A stretch of 64,000 bases of DNA. Origin: Methyloversatilis discipulorum (GTDB lineage: Bacteria; Pseudomonadota; Gammaproteobacteria; Burkholderiales; Rhodocyclaceae). This document shows positions 44,541 to 52,664 of this stretch, piece by piece. Where the stretch lies: positions 1 to 64,000 of the forward strand of contig NZ_JADMJL010000041.1 in the NCBI RefSeq assembly GCF_018780585.1. The letters run 5' to 3'. How positions within the stretch are numbered: the first letter of the stretch is position 1; each line of letters opens with the position of its first letter. Both the position numbers and the translations under genes were made by a program. Under the pieces are notes generated by a model that was given only the letters and a program-made list of their open reading frames with translations, was not told the DNA's origin and searched no databases.

Positions 44541-45551
44541 ATGTGGATACTTGGCATCGAATCGTCGTGTGACGAAACAGGGCTGGCGTTGTACCACGAC
44601 CAGCGGGGTCTGGTCGCGCACGCCGTGCACTCGCAGATCGATCTGCATCAAGCGTATGGCGGCGTGGTGCCGGAGCTGGCGTCGCGCGATCACGTGCGGC
44701 GCATCGTTCCGCTGTATCGCCAGGTGCTGGCCGAAGCCGGCATTGCCGCCGGCGATATCGACGCCATCGCCTACACGGCGGGGCCGGGGTTGGCCGGCGC
44801 GCTGCTGGTCGGTGCGGCGTTCGCCGAATCGCTTGCATTCTCGCTCGGCAGGCCGGCCATCCCCATTCATCACCTGGAAGGGCATCTGCTGTCGCCGCTG
44901 CTGTCGGCCGACCCACCGACCTATCCCTTCGTCGCCTTGCTGGTGTCCGGCGGCCACACGCAGCTGATGCGGGTGTCGGCGGTCGGCGATTACGAAATGC
45001 TCGGCGAGACGCTGGACGACGCGGCCGGCGAAGCCTTCGACAAGACGGCCAAGCTGCTCGGCCTGCCCTATCCGGGCGGACCGCACCTGGCGGCGCTGGC
45101 GCAGCAGGGTACGCCGGGGCGTCTGAAGCTGCCGCGGCCCATGCTCGGCAGCGGCGATCTCGATTTCAGCTTCTCCGGGCTGAAGACGGCCGTACTGAAC
45201 GCGGTGAACAAGGGCCTCGACGAGGCCGCACGCGCCGATCTGGCGGCCGAGTTCCAGGAAGCGGTGGTCGATGTGCTGGTCGCCAAGTCGCTGGCTGCGC
45301 TGCGGCAGACCCGGCTGAATCAGCTGGTGGTGGCAGGCGGAGTCGGTGCCAACCGGCGTCTGCGCGCGCGGCTCGACGTCGAACTGGCGCAGCGCAAGGG
45401 GCGCGTGTTCTATCCGGAACTGGCACTGTGCACCGACAACGGCGCGATGATCGCCTTCGCCGGCGCGCAGCGGCTGGCAGCGGGCGTGGCAGCGTCGTCG
45501 TCGCAACACGCCATCGCGGTACGGCCGCGCTGGCCGCTCGATACGCTCTGA
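44541..45551 (+). CDS. tsaD: tRNA threonylcarbamoyladenosine synthase subunit TsaD
   Basis: A 336-residue ASKHA-fold enzyme that transfers the threonylcarbamoyl group to A37 of ANN-decoding tRNAs. Family motifs: [12 protein letters not shown] at the start, metal-binding HHLEGH and LVSGGHTQL. It is divergent from rpsU, a common arrangement. ATG 44541 has no Shine-Dalgarno sequence and lies 7 bases after a TACAAT hexamer (44528-44533), so a leaderless transcript is possible. Confidence 0.96.
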   Translation: MWILGIESSCDETGLALYHDQRGLVAHAVHSQIDLHQAYGGVVPELASRDHVRRIVPLYRQVLAEAGIAAGDIDAIAYTAGPGLAGALLVGAAFAESLAFSLGRPAIPIHHLEGHLLSPLLSADPPTYPFVALLVSGGHTQLMRVSAVGDYEMLGETLDDAAGEAFDKTAKLLGLPYPGGPHLAALAQQGTPGRLKLPRPMLGSGDLDFSFSGLKTAVLNAVNKGLDEAARADLAAEFQEAVVDVLVAKSLAALRQTRLNQLVVAGGVGANRRLRARLDVELAQRKGRVFYPELALCTDNGAMIAFAGAQRLAAGVAASSSQHAIAVRPRWPLDTL

Positions 45552-45557
45552 GCGGAG

Positions 45558-46175
45558 TCAGCCCGCGTTCTGGGCCTTCTTGCCGCCGATGCGGCTTTCG
45601 GTGCCATTCATCAGCCGGCGGATGTTGTCCGCGTGGCGCCAGATCAGCAGCCCGGACATCGCGGCAAGCGCGCCGCACACGACTGCAGATTGCGTATACA
45701 GCAGGCCGCTGATCGGCGCACTGCACGCGGCAACCAGCGCGGCCAGTGACGAATAACGAGTGAGCAGCGCGACCGCCAGCCAGATGCCCAGCGCGATCAG
45801 TCCCACCGTCGGTTCGGCGGCCAGCATCACGCCGGCTGCGGTCGCCACGCCCTTGCCGCCGCGAAAACCCAGCGTGACCGGGAAGACATGGCCGACGAAG
45901 GCCGCGACGCCTGCCAGCAGCGCGGCGTTGTCGCCCATGCCCAGAGCGCGCACCAGCCATACCGCGACGCAGCCCTTCAGCGCGTCGCCGATCAGCGTCA
46001 GCAGCGCGGCCTTCTTGTTGCCGGAGCGCAGCACGTTGGTTGCGCCCGGGTTGCCTGAACCGTAGGTGCGCGGATCGGCGAGGCCGAACAGCCTGCTGCT
46101 GACGACGGCGAAGGGGATGCAGCCGAGTGCGTAACCGAGGGCGATCGCGATGGCGATGCTGAAAGCTGAATTCAC
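45558..46175 (-). CDS. plsY: Glycerol-3-phosphate acyltransferase PlsY
   Basis: A 205-residue polytopic membrane enzyme that acylates glycerol-3-phosphate from acyl-phosphate, the first step of phospholipid synthesis. Motifs GSGNPGATNVLR and FRGGKGVATAAG are intact. The start is GTG 46175, giving a normal N-terminus in the first TM helix; the longer open frame overlaps divergent folB and is rejected. Confidence 0.95.
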   Translation of the reverse strand: MNSAFSIAIAIALGYALGCIPFAVVSSRLFGLADPRTYGSGNPGATNVLRSGNKKAALLTLIGDALKGCVAVWLVRALGMGDNAALLAGVAAFVGHVFPVTLGFRGGKGVATAAGVMLAAEPTVGLIALGIWLAVALLTRYSSLAALVAACSAPISGLLYTQSAVVCGALAAMSGLLIWRHADNIRRLMNGTESRIGGKKAQNAG

Positions 46176-46238
46176 GATGGGCGACGGGTCGGACGTAGAA
46201 TCCGGCAATTCTAGTTCGACACGGGCAACTGGGCAGAC

Positions 46239-46598
46239 ATGGACTGTATTTTCATCGAAGGCATGAAGGTGACCGCATCGGTCGGCATCTACGCGCGCGA
46301 GCGTGCGCACACGCAGCAGCTGGAGATAAGCATGACCTTCGGCGTGCCCGACGCCGCGGCTCAGAACGACGACATCAACGACACGATCGACTACGCCGAA
46401 GTGGTCAATCGCATCCGCGCCGAACTGGCGCAGCGCCATTTCAATCTGCTCGAAACGCTGGGCGAGTTCGTCATCAACATGATGCTGAACGACTTCCGCG
46501 CGTCATGGGTCCGGATTTCGATCGCCAAGACCGGCATCATGAAGGACGTGCGTCAGGTCGGCGTGACGATAGAGAGGGGGCGTTCGCCGACAGCCTGA
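46239..46598 (+). CDS. folB: Dihydroneopterin aldolase
   Basis: A 119-residue enzyme of folate synthesis that cleaves dihydroneopterin to 6-hydroxymethyl-dihydropterin. Recognised by the start DCIFIEGMKVTASVGIYARE, the DTIDYAEV stretch and the catalytic lysine region (RISIAKTG). It is divergent from plsY. Its last 62 bases overlap the convergent ogt gene. Confidence 0.94.
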   Translation: MDCIFIEGMKVTASVGIYARERAHTQQLEISMTFGVPDAAAQNDDINDTIDYAEVVNRIRAELAQRHFNLLETLGEFVINMMLNDFRASWVRISIAKTGIMKDVRQVGVTIERGRSPTA

Positions 46599-47088
46599 AT
46601 TCGCGCGTCGCGGCCTCGTGCGCCAGCAGCCAGCGCTTGATGCCGGGCAGAAAGCCCTGCGTTGCGTGCGCGAAGCCGCCCAGTGCGCCACCCGCCCCGA
46701 CGATGCGATGGCAGGGAATCACCACCGGTAGTGGGTTGGCGCCGCAGGCCGCGCCGACGGCACGCGGCGCGGAGCCGATGCGACGCGCTACTTCGCCATA
46801 GGTCAGCGTGTCGCCGACCGCTATCTGCTGCATCACCGCCCACACCGCGTTCTGGTGTGCGCTGCCGCCGGGAGCCAGCGGCAGATCGAAGCGGTGCCGG
46901 GCATCGCGCAGGTAGGCGTCGATCTGGCGTGTGGCTTCGGCCGCCAGTAGCGTGCGCGCCGCTTGCGGCGACCGCGGCGGCAGGAACTCGATCAGCGTGA
47001 GCGCATCGTCCGCGGTGCGGATGCCCAGTGCGAAGCCGGGCGCCACGATCACAGCGTCCCAGTCGGGCGCGCCGGAGTCCTTCATCAT
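46537..47088 (-). CDS. ogt: Methylated-DNA--protein-cysteine methyltransferase
   Basis: A 183-residue suicide enzyme that removes alkyl groups from O6-alkylguanine. The acceptor-cysteine motif is VIPCHRIVG, with the helix-turn-helix and Asn hinge before it (GEVARRIGSAPRAVGAACG). ATG 47088 overlaps the upstream stop (ATGA). The last 20 or so residues (LSANAPSLSSRRPDARPS) are beyond the conserved domain and are encoded antisense to folB. Confidence 0.94.
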   Translation of the reverse strand: MMKDSGAPDWDAVIVAPGFALGIRTADDALTLIEFLPPRSPQAARTLLAAEATRQIDAYLRDARHRFDLPLAPGGSAHQNAVWAVMQQIAVGDTLTYGEVARRIGSAPRAVGAACGANPLPVVIPCHRIVGAGGALGGFAHATQGFLPGIKRWLLAHEAATREFRLSANAPSLSSRRPDARPS

Positions 47089-47666
47089 TGCGCTTGCCTG
47101 CCCCCGAGCAACTGCTGCTTCAGGTCGTCCTGGGTCGGCTTTGGGCCGATCCAGATGGCGAGCAGTGCGCGGTAGAAATCGTCGCCCTCGACCGTCTTGC
47201 TCACCTCCTTGCCGTCGATCACGGCGCGGGTGCCGCGACCGGGCAGCCATTCGAGGCCGATTCGGCTGCCCTTCTTCACCTCCTGCACCGCCATCAGATC
47301 GTCGACGAAAGCGCGGATGCGCGGCTGCATCGCCTCGAATTCCGCCGGCGGCAAGTTCTTCTTCATGCCTTTGACCAGCGGTTCGGTGAACTGCGTTGCG
47401 GAAAAGCTCATCAGCGGCACGATCTCGATACGCTTCGGGCCTGCCGCGGCCATTGCCGCGTCCAGGCTGTCGGCCGGCGCGCCGAGGTAGAGGGCGACGG
47501 TGTAGGCCTTGATGATGAAGCGCGTGCGCACGCCAGCGCCGTTCAGCTGAAGCGTCGAATCGGACAGGCGTGTCGTCGGATCGAAACGCGTGCCTTCGAC
47601 TTCGATGGCCGTGACGACCGAAGACAGCATCAACATCGACACGAAACACAATGCGCGCAGATTCAT
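47085..47666 (-). CDS. Chalcone isomerase-like exported protein
   Basis: A 193-residue protein with a signal peptide (LRALCFVSMLMLSSVVTA) and a chalcone-isomerase-like fold domain (GAGVRTRFIIKAYTVALYLG, KEVSKTVEGDDFYRALLAIW). Bacterial members lack proven isomerase activity and may bind lipids or fatty acids in the periplasm. It is translationally coupled to ogt, an unrelated repair gene, so the link is probably only transcriptional. Confidence 0.85.
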   Translation of the reverse strand: MNLRALCFVSMLMLSSVVTAIEVEGTRFDPTTRLSDSTLQLNGAGVRTRFIIKAYTVALYLGAPADSLDAAMAAAGPKRIEIVPLMSFSATQFTEPLVKGMKKNLPPAEFEAMQPRIRAFVDDLMAVQEVKKGSRIGLEWLPGRGTRAVIDGKEVSKTVEGDDFYRALLAIWIGPKPTQDDLKQQLLGGRQAQ

Positions 47667-47760
47667 GGGGACTCCGTCGGGTTCGGGTCTCGAATTATCC
47701 GGCGGACGGGCACTGATCGTGCTCGCAAGATGTGAGAAATGACGGCCTGCTTCAGGAATC

Positions 47761-47777
47761 AACCTTAATAAGGTTGT
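47761..47777. promoter_or_regulatory. Perfect palindrome upstream of the SLAM-like operon
   Basis: CAACCTTAATAAGGTTG, 8-base arms around a central A, 89 bases before the SLAM-like start and AT-rich compared with its surroundings. It looks like an operator, but no regulator can be named. Confidence 0.45.
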
Positions 47778-47865
47778 GCAAGCTATTGTTTTTCAATCAA
47801 TGAAATGCAATCATCCGGCCATTGAGGTCAGTCAGTTGTCGGTCACGCGACAACGAGGAGGGCGC

Positions 47866-49194
47866 ATGCGCGCACAAAAAAGAACACATCCGCTGCTGTT
47901 TGCACTGCTGCTGGGCACATCGGTCGCCACGCATGCTCAATCGTTGACCGAACAGGCGGCCGCGCACATCGAAGCCGGTCGCCATGCTGCGGCCTACCAG
48001 CTACTGTCGCCGCAGGAGTCGGAGCGGGCCGGGGATCCGCAGTTCGATCTATTGCTGGGCATTTCGGCGCTGGAAACCGGGCGGCATACGCTGGCCGTGT
48101 TCGCGCTCGAACGCGTGCTCGCCGTGCAGCCGGACAATGCGCGTGCCCGCGCCGAAATCGGCCGTGCCTATCTGGCGCTCGGCGAATCGGTCGGCGCCCG
48201 GCGTGAGCTGGAGACGGTGCGCAATCAGAACGTACCGCCGGAGGTGGCCCGTGCCATCGATCGACTGCTGTCGGCCATCGACCGCGCGCCGGACGCAGGC
48301 AAGCCGTCTTTCGCCGGTTTCGTCGAAGCGGCGGTCGGACGTGACACCAACGTGAACAGCGCCACCTCGCAGAACGCGGTCGCGGTACCCGGCCTCGGCG
48401 CCTTCCTGCTCGACCCCGCCAGCCAGAGTCGCGACGCATGGTTCAGTGCGCTGTCCGGCGGTATCACTGCGCGCGTGCCGCTGAACCGCGAATGGGCCTT
48501 CCTCGCCGGCGCCACCGGCGCGGCGCGCTTCAATGGCGGCGAGTCGCGCTTCGACACGACCGCACTGGACGGCAATGCCGGCGTGTCGTGGTCGCGCGGC
48601 GCGAACCGGATCACCGCAGCGCTGCAGCTGGGCATGTTCGAGGTCGATGACGACAAGTTGCGCGACTACACCGGTGGCTCGCTGCAATGGCAGCACACGC
48701 ACGACGCGCGCAACCAGACCACCGTGTTCGCCCAGCAGAGCCGGCTGCGTTACGAAGGCACGAACGACGTGCGCGACGTCAATCGCAACATCTATGGCGT
48801 CGGCCACGCGCTGGTGCTGCCGAACGACCGCACCATGCTGTTCGGCAGTTTCTACCTCGGCGCCGAAACCGGCCGCAACGATCTGCCCTCGGGCGTGAAC
48901 ATCGCTGCCAACGACGTGATCGGCTTCCGCGTCGGCGCCCAGCACACGCTGGACGAGCGCTGGATGCTGTTCGGCGCGCTGGCGCACGAGGCGCGCGAGT
49001 ACAAGAATGTCGACCCGATCTTCGCCCGCGTGCGCGACGACAATCTGACTTCGCTGTCGCTGGGCGCGAGCTATGCCTTCGCCAAGCAGTGGCTGCTCAC
49101 GCCGTCGGTGTCACTGGTGCGCAATGACTCCAGCATCAATCTCAACGAATACCGTCGCGGCGTCGCCCAGTTCGCCGTGCGTCGTACGTTCTAG
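47866..49194 (+). CDS. SLAM-like outer-membrane protein (DUF560/type XI secretion)
   Basis: A 442-residue protein with a signal peptide (HPLLFALLLGTSVATHA), a TPR region (about 27-125: AAAHIEAGRHAAAYQLL, AVFALERVLAVQPDNARARA) and a C-terminal outer-membrane beta-barrel (about 135-442) beginning FAGFVEAAVGRDTNVNSAT and ending with a terminal Phe, as BAM substrates do. TPR plus about 14 strands is the architecture of SLAM proteins that move surface proteins across the outer membrane. The 9-base gap to the FecR gene indicates co-transcription. GAGGAG precedes ATG 47866. Without alignment, a general TPR-porin is an alternative. Confidence 0.78.
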   Translation: MRAQKRTHPLLFALLLGTSVATHAQSLTEQAAAHIEAGRHAAAYQLLSPQESERAGDPQFDLLLGISALETGRHTLAVFALERVLAVQPDNARARAEIGRAYLALGESVGARRELETVRNQNVPPEVARAIDRLLSAIDRAPDAGKPSFAGFVEAAVGRDTNVNSATSQNAVAVPGLGAFLLDPASQSRDAWFSALSGGITARVPLNREWAFLAGATGAARFNGGESRFDTTALDGNAGVSWSRGANRITAALQLGMFEVDDDKLRDYTGGSLQWQHTHDARNQTTVFAQQSRLRYEGTNDVRDVNRNIYGVGHALVLPNDRTMLFGSFYLGAETGRNDLPSGVNIAANDVIGFRVGAQHTLDERWMLFGALAHEAREYKNVDPIFARVRDDNLTSLSLGASYAFAKQWLLTPSVSLVRNDSSINLNEYRRGVAQFAVRRTF

Positions 49195-49203
49195 GAGAGC
49201 GCC

Positions 49204-50601
49204 ATGGCGAAACCCTTCACTCCCGCACGCCTGACGCTCGCAATCGCACTGGCGTTTCCGCTGCATGCGCTGGCCGATAACGCGGCGCGTGTCGAATTCA
49301 CGTCGGGTGACGTGCGCGCACTGGCGGCTGACGGCAGCAGCCGCGTGCTGGCGCGCGGCGCTCAGGTGGGCAGCGGCGACACCGTCGACACCGGCAGCGG
49401 ACGCGCCCAGATGCGCTTCACCGATGGCTCGCTGGTGTCGCTTCAGCCGCAGACCCAGTTCCGCATCGACCAGTACGCGTTCGCTGGCAAGCCGACCGAG
49501 GACCGTGGCTTCTTCAGCCTGATCAAGGGCGGCCTGCGCACCATCACCGGTCTGGTCGGCAAGGGCAACCGCAGCAATTACAAGCTCACCACTTCAGTTG
49601 CAACCATCGGCATCCGCGGCACCGAGTTTTCCGTCGTCTACGGCAACAGCATCAACGTGACGACCGGCGATGGCGCGGTCGATGTCTGCAATGGAGGCGG
49701 CTGCCTTACGGTGTCCGACGGGCAGAGCGCCTATGTCGCCGACCAGAGCACGCCGCCGGTCATCACCGAAGTGAAGACTGATCTGCCGCCCCCGCCGCCG
49801 TCGAACAGCGGCAACCTGACGCCGCCGCAGGGCGACGACACCTTCCTGGTGTCGGAGAATCGCAGTGAGGGCGGTGGGTTGGATGTGCTGGACGGCTATG
49901 CGGGCGGCAGTCTGCAGTCCGGTGACGGTTATTACGTTTATGGCCAGTACGTCGATCAGTACGGCGGCTATGGCGGCTTGGTGATGCTGGATTCGGCGAC
50001 CGCGTCCTTCGAGGGCAGCACGTTGGTCTCGGCGTCGAATTCGAACGGTGACATCCAGGCGTCTTCGGTTGCCGAAGCACATCAGGACGGCATCATCGGC
50101 TGGGGGCGCTGGACCAGCGGCTCGTGTTCTGGCGAATTCGACTGCGCTGGCGACACGCTGCTCGACGTGCATTACATCGCTGGCAAGCCGACGCCGGATC
50201 TGGCCGCGCTGGGCGGTGCCAGCGGCACCTATGCGCTGAGCGGCTACACCACGCCGACCACGTCCGGCGGTGCGAGTGGCGGCTCGGTGAGCGGGTCCAT
50301 GACCGCCGATTTCTCGGCCTACACGCTCAGCGTCGGCATGAACGTGACCGTCAGCGCCACCACCTTCGGGCTGACCGGGTCCGGCAGCATCAACAGCGGC
50401 ACCGCGGCGTTCTCGGGTTCGTTCTCGAACTGCAGCGGATGTTCGTTCAGCCCGCCGAGCGGCAGTTTCCATGGCTTCTTCGCCGGCGCAGGGGCCGAGC
50501 GCGCGGGCATGGTCTACACCTTCGACAGCGGCATTGGCGGCATCAACAAGGTCAGCGGCGCGGCGGTGTTCACGCAGACTTCGCTCGGTCTGGGCAACTG
50601 A
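49204..50601 (+). CDS. FecR-domain protein with C-terminal TbpB-like barrel, putative SLAM cargo
   Basis: A 465-residue protein: signal peptide with cleavage near HALA-DN (no lipobox), FecR domain about 28-185 (TSGDVRALAADGSSRVLARG, TTSVATIGIRGTEFSVVYG), Pro-rich linker about 194-210 and a Gly/Ser-rich beta domain to the end. The last part (GSFHGFFAGAGAERAGMVY, then GAAVFTQTS) resembles the C-terminal eight-stranded barrel of TbpB-like surface proteins, as does GIIGWGRWTSG before it. Known FecR proteins are inner-membrane regulators; this one has no TM helix. Placed just after a SLAM-like gene, it is probably its exported client. Four cysteines (Cys162, Cys167, Cys410, Cys413) could pair. Confidence 0.78.
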   Translation: MAKPFTPARLTLAIALAFPLHALADNAARVEFTSGDVRALAADGSSRVLARGAQVGSGDTVDTGSGRAQMRFTDGSLVSLQPQTQFRIDQYAFAGKPTEDRGFFSLIKGGLRTITGLVGKGNRSNYKLTTSVATIGIRGTEFSVVYGNSINVTTGDGAVDVCNGGGCLTVSDGQSAYVADQSTPPVITEVKTDLPPPPPSNSGNLTPPQGDDTFLVSENRSEGGGLDVLDGYAGGSLQSGDGYYVYGQYVDQYGGYGGLVMLDSATASFEGSTLVSASNSNGDIQASSVAEAHQDGIIGWGRWTSGSCSGEFDCAGDTLLDVHYIAGKPTPDLAALGGASGTYALSGYTTPTTSGGASGGSVSGSMTADFSAYTLSVGMNVTVSATTFGLTGSGSINSGTAAFSGSFSNCSGCSFSPPSGSFHGFFAGAGAERAGMVYTFDSGIGGINKVSGAAVFTQTSLGLGN

Positions 50602-50644
50602 CGGGCGCGTCATCCGGCCGCTCCGGCGTCCGGACGCGCGCCGC

Positions 50645-51241
50645 TCAGAGTGATCCGGCGAAGCTGCGGATACCGGTCAGCAGCATTTCGACGGCGACCG
50701 CGCACAGCAGCAGACCCATCAGTCGCTCAAGCGCGGAGGTTCCGCGCTCACCCAGCCGGCGGATCAGCGGCCCTGCCGCCAGCAGTACGCAGGCGGTGAC
50801 CGCCATGGCAGCGCTCATCGCGCCGGTCCAGGTCCAGAAGCGGTCCGGCTCGCGCGACACCAGCAGCATCACCATGGCCATCGCAGACGGCCCGGCGATC
50901 AGCGGAATCGCCAGTGGCACGACGAAGGGCTCGCCGCCGGCCCACTCGCCGAACACGCCGGCCGGCTGCGGAAAGATCATGCGCAGTGCGATCAGGAACA
51001 GCAGTACGCCGCCGGCAATGCCGAGCGAGGTCTGCGACAGCTGCAGGATCCTCATCACCGATTCGCCGGCCCACATGAAGGCTAGCAGCGCCAGCCAGGC
51101 GAAGAAGCACTCCCTCAGCACGACACGCTGACGCCGCGCCTTCGGTACGTCCTTCAGCAGCACGGTCATGACCGGTGCGTTGCCGAACGGATCGAACAGC
51201 AGCAGGAGCAGGATGCTGGCGGAGAGGAAGCTGTCGGACAA
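50645..51241 (-). CDS. MarC/YhgN family membrane protein
   Basis: A 198-residue protein with six TM helices of the MarC (UPF0056) family (LLLLFDPFGNAPVMTVLL, VPLAIPLIAGPSAMAMVMLL). Function is unknown; an early link to antibiotic resistance was not confirmed. The apparent start is TTG 51241, with an in-frame stop two codons upstream. The expected ribosome-site region is occupied by a heptamer repeat array, so initiation is unusual. Confidence 0.88.
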   Translation of the reverse strand: MSDSFLSASILLLLLFDPFGNAPVMTVLLKDVPKARRQRVVLRECFFAWLALLAFMWAGESVMRILQLSQTSLGIAGGVLLFLIALRMIFPQPAGVFGEWAGGEPFVVPLAIPLIAGPSAMAMVMLLVSREPDRFWTWTGAMSAAMAVTACVLLAAGPLIRRLGERGTSALERLMGLLLCAVAVEMLLTGIRSFAGSL

Positions 51242-51245
51242 TGCT

Positions 51246-51279
51246 TAGGGGCTAGGGGCTAGGGGCTAGGGGCTAGGGG
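51246..51279. repeat. Heptamer tandem repeat (TAGGGGC) at the marC start
   Basis: Four full copies of TAGGGGC and a fifth partial copy (TAGGGG), with no mismatch. The array ends 5 bases before the marC TTG start and fills its translation-initiation region. Confidence 0.95.
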
Positions 51280-51280
51280 T

Positions 51281-51304
51281 GACGGGACGGCGTGCCGTCC
51301 CGTC
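51281..51304 (-). terminator. Hairpin after proA
   Basis: Perfect 11-bp inverted repeat GACGGGACGGC / GCCGTCCCGTC with a 2-base centre, 7 bases beyond the proA stop. There is no T-run; it may end proA transcription or protect its 3' end. Confidence 0.5.
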
Positions 51305-51311
51305 AGCGTGT

Positions 51312-52568
51312 TCAGCTACGCACGTGGCCGTCGCCGAGCACCACCCACTTCTGACTGGTCAGCCCATCCAGACCGACCGGGCCGCGGGCGTGGATCTTGT
51401 CCGTCGAGATGCCGATCTCCGCACCCAGCCCGTACTCGAAGCCGTCGGCGAAGCGGGTCGAGGCATTGATCATGACCGACGCCGAATCGACCTCGCGGAT
51501 GAAGCGCATCGCCCGCGTGTGGTTCTCGGTCACGATGGCGTCCGTGTGCTGCGAACTCCAGCGGTTGATGTGGTCGATCGCGTCGTCCAGCGAATCGACG
51601 ATGCGCACCGCGAGGATGGGGGCGAGGTATTCGGTCGCCCAGTCCTCGTCGGTCGCCGCCTTCATCGCCGGCACCAGCGCGCGCGCGCGCTCGCAGCCGC
51701 GCAGTTCGACGCCCTTGCCGAGGTAGATGTCGGCCAGTCGGCCAAGCACGCGCGGTGCCGCAGCGACATGCACCAGCAGCGTTTCCATCGTGTTGCAGGT
51801 GCCGTAGCGATGGGTCTTTGCGTTGTCGGCGATGCGCACCGCCTTGTCGTCGTCGGCGAATTCGTCGATATAGACGTGACAGTTGCCGTCCAGGTGCTTG
51901 ATCACCGGCACCTTGGCTTCACGCGAAATGCGTTCGATCAGGCCCTTGCCGCCGCGCGGCACGATCACGTCGACGAACTGCGGCATCGTGATCAGCGCGC
52001 CGACCGCGGCGCGGTCGGTGGTGTCCACCACCTGTACCGCAGTGTCCGGCAGACCCGCGGCAACCAGCCCTTCGCGCACGCAGGCGGCGACTGCCTGATT
52101 GCAGCGCGCGGCTTCGGAGCCGCCGCGCAGGATGGCGGCGTTGCCGCTCTTCAGGCACAGGGCCGCTGCGTCGGCCGTCACGTTCGGCCGCGCTTCGTAG
52201 ATGATGCCGATCACGCCCAGCGGTACCCGCATCTTGCCCACCGTGATGCCGGTGGGGCGGCGCTTGAAGTCGGTCATTTCGCCGACCGGGTCGGGCAGCG
52301 CGGCGACCTGTTCCAGGCCTTGCGCCATCGCCTCGACGCCCTTGGCGGTCAGCGTGAGCCGGTCGATCATCGCCGCGTCCAGGCCATTGGCGCGTGCCGC
52401 GTCGACGTCGGCCGCGTTGGCTTCGAGCAGCTGCGGTGCACGCTCGCGTAGCAGGGCGGCGATGCGGATCAGCGCGTCGTTCTTGGCGGCGGTGGATGCC
52501 TGCGACACGATGCGCGAGGCGGCGCGGGCCTGGCGGCCCAGCGTGTTCATGTAGTCCTGGATGTCCAT
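51312..52568 (-). CDS. proA: Gamma-glutamyl phosphate reductase
   Basis: A 418-residue NADPH-dependent enzyme giving glutamate-5-semialdehyde in proline synthesis. The catalytic cysteine is in [32 protein letters not shown] and [11 protein letters not shown] are also characteristic. ATG 52568 is chosen over an open frame extending to 52622. proB is not adjacent. The upstream holA gene ends 96 bases away, so both may be in one unit. Confidence 0.97.
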   Translation of the reverse strand: MDIQDYMNTLGRQARAASRIVSQASTAAKNDALIRIAALLRERAPQLLEANAADVDAARANGLDAAMIDRLTLTAKGVEAMAQGLEQVAALPDPVGEMTDFKRRPTGITVGKMRVPLGVIGIIYEARPNVTADAAALCLKSGNAAILRGGSEAARCNQAVAACVREGLVAAGLPDTAVQVVDTTDRAAVGALITMPQFVDVIVPRGGKGLIERISREAKVPVIKHLDGNCHVYIDEFADDDKAVRIADNAKTHRYGTCNTMETLLVHVAAAPRVLGRLADIYLGKGVELRGCERARALVPAMKAATDEDWATEYLAPILAVRIVDSLDDAIDHINRWSSQHTDAIVTENHTRAMRFIREVDSASVMINASTRFADGFEYGLGAEIGISTDKIHARGPVGLDGLTSQKWVVLGDGHVRS

Positions 52569-52664
52569 CTTGATTCCCGAAATGCTCAGACCGCGCACCT
52601 TATGAAAACGGCGGCCAAACACGGATGAAAGCAGAAAGCGCGGCGACTTGCCAGTCGGCCACGC

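Noticed and set aside
47709-47722. Sigma-54-like GGCAC-N5-GTGC upstream of the SLAM-like operon
   Set aside because: GG and GC are ten bases apart, but the -12 half has a mismatch, the leader would be about 130 bases and no enhancer site was found upstream. One such match in the intergenic DNA of this window is expected by chance.
51246-51279. CRISPR or telomere-like array
   Set aside because: The 7-base units have no spacers, there is no cas gene and the array is only 34 bases long; it is a simple tandem repeat.
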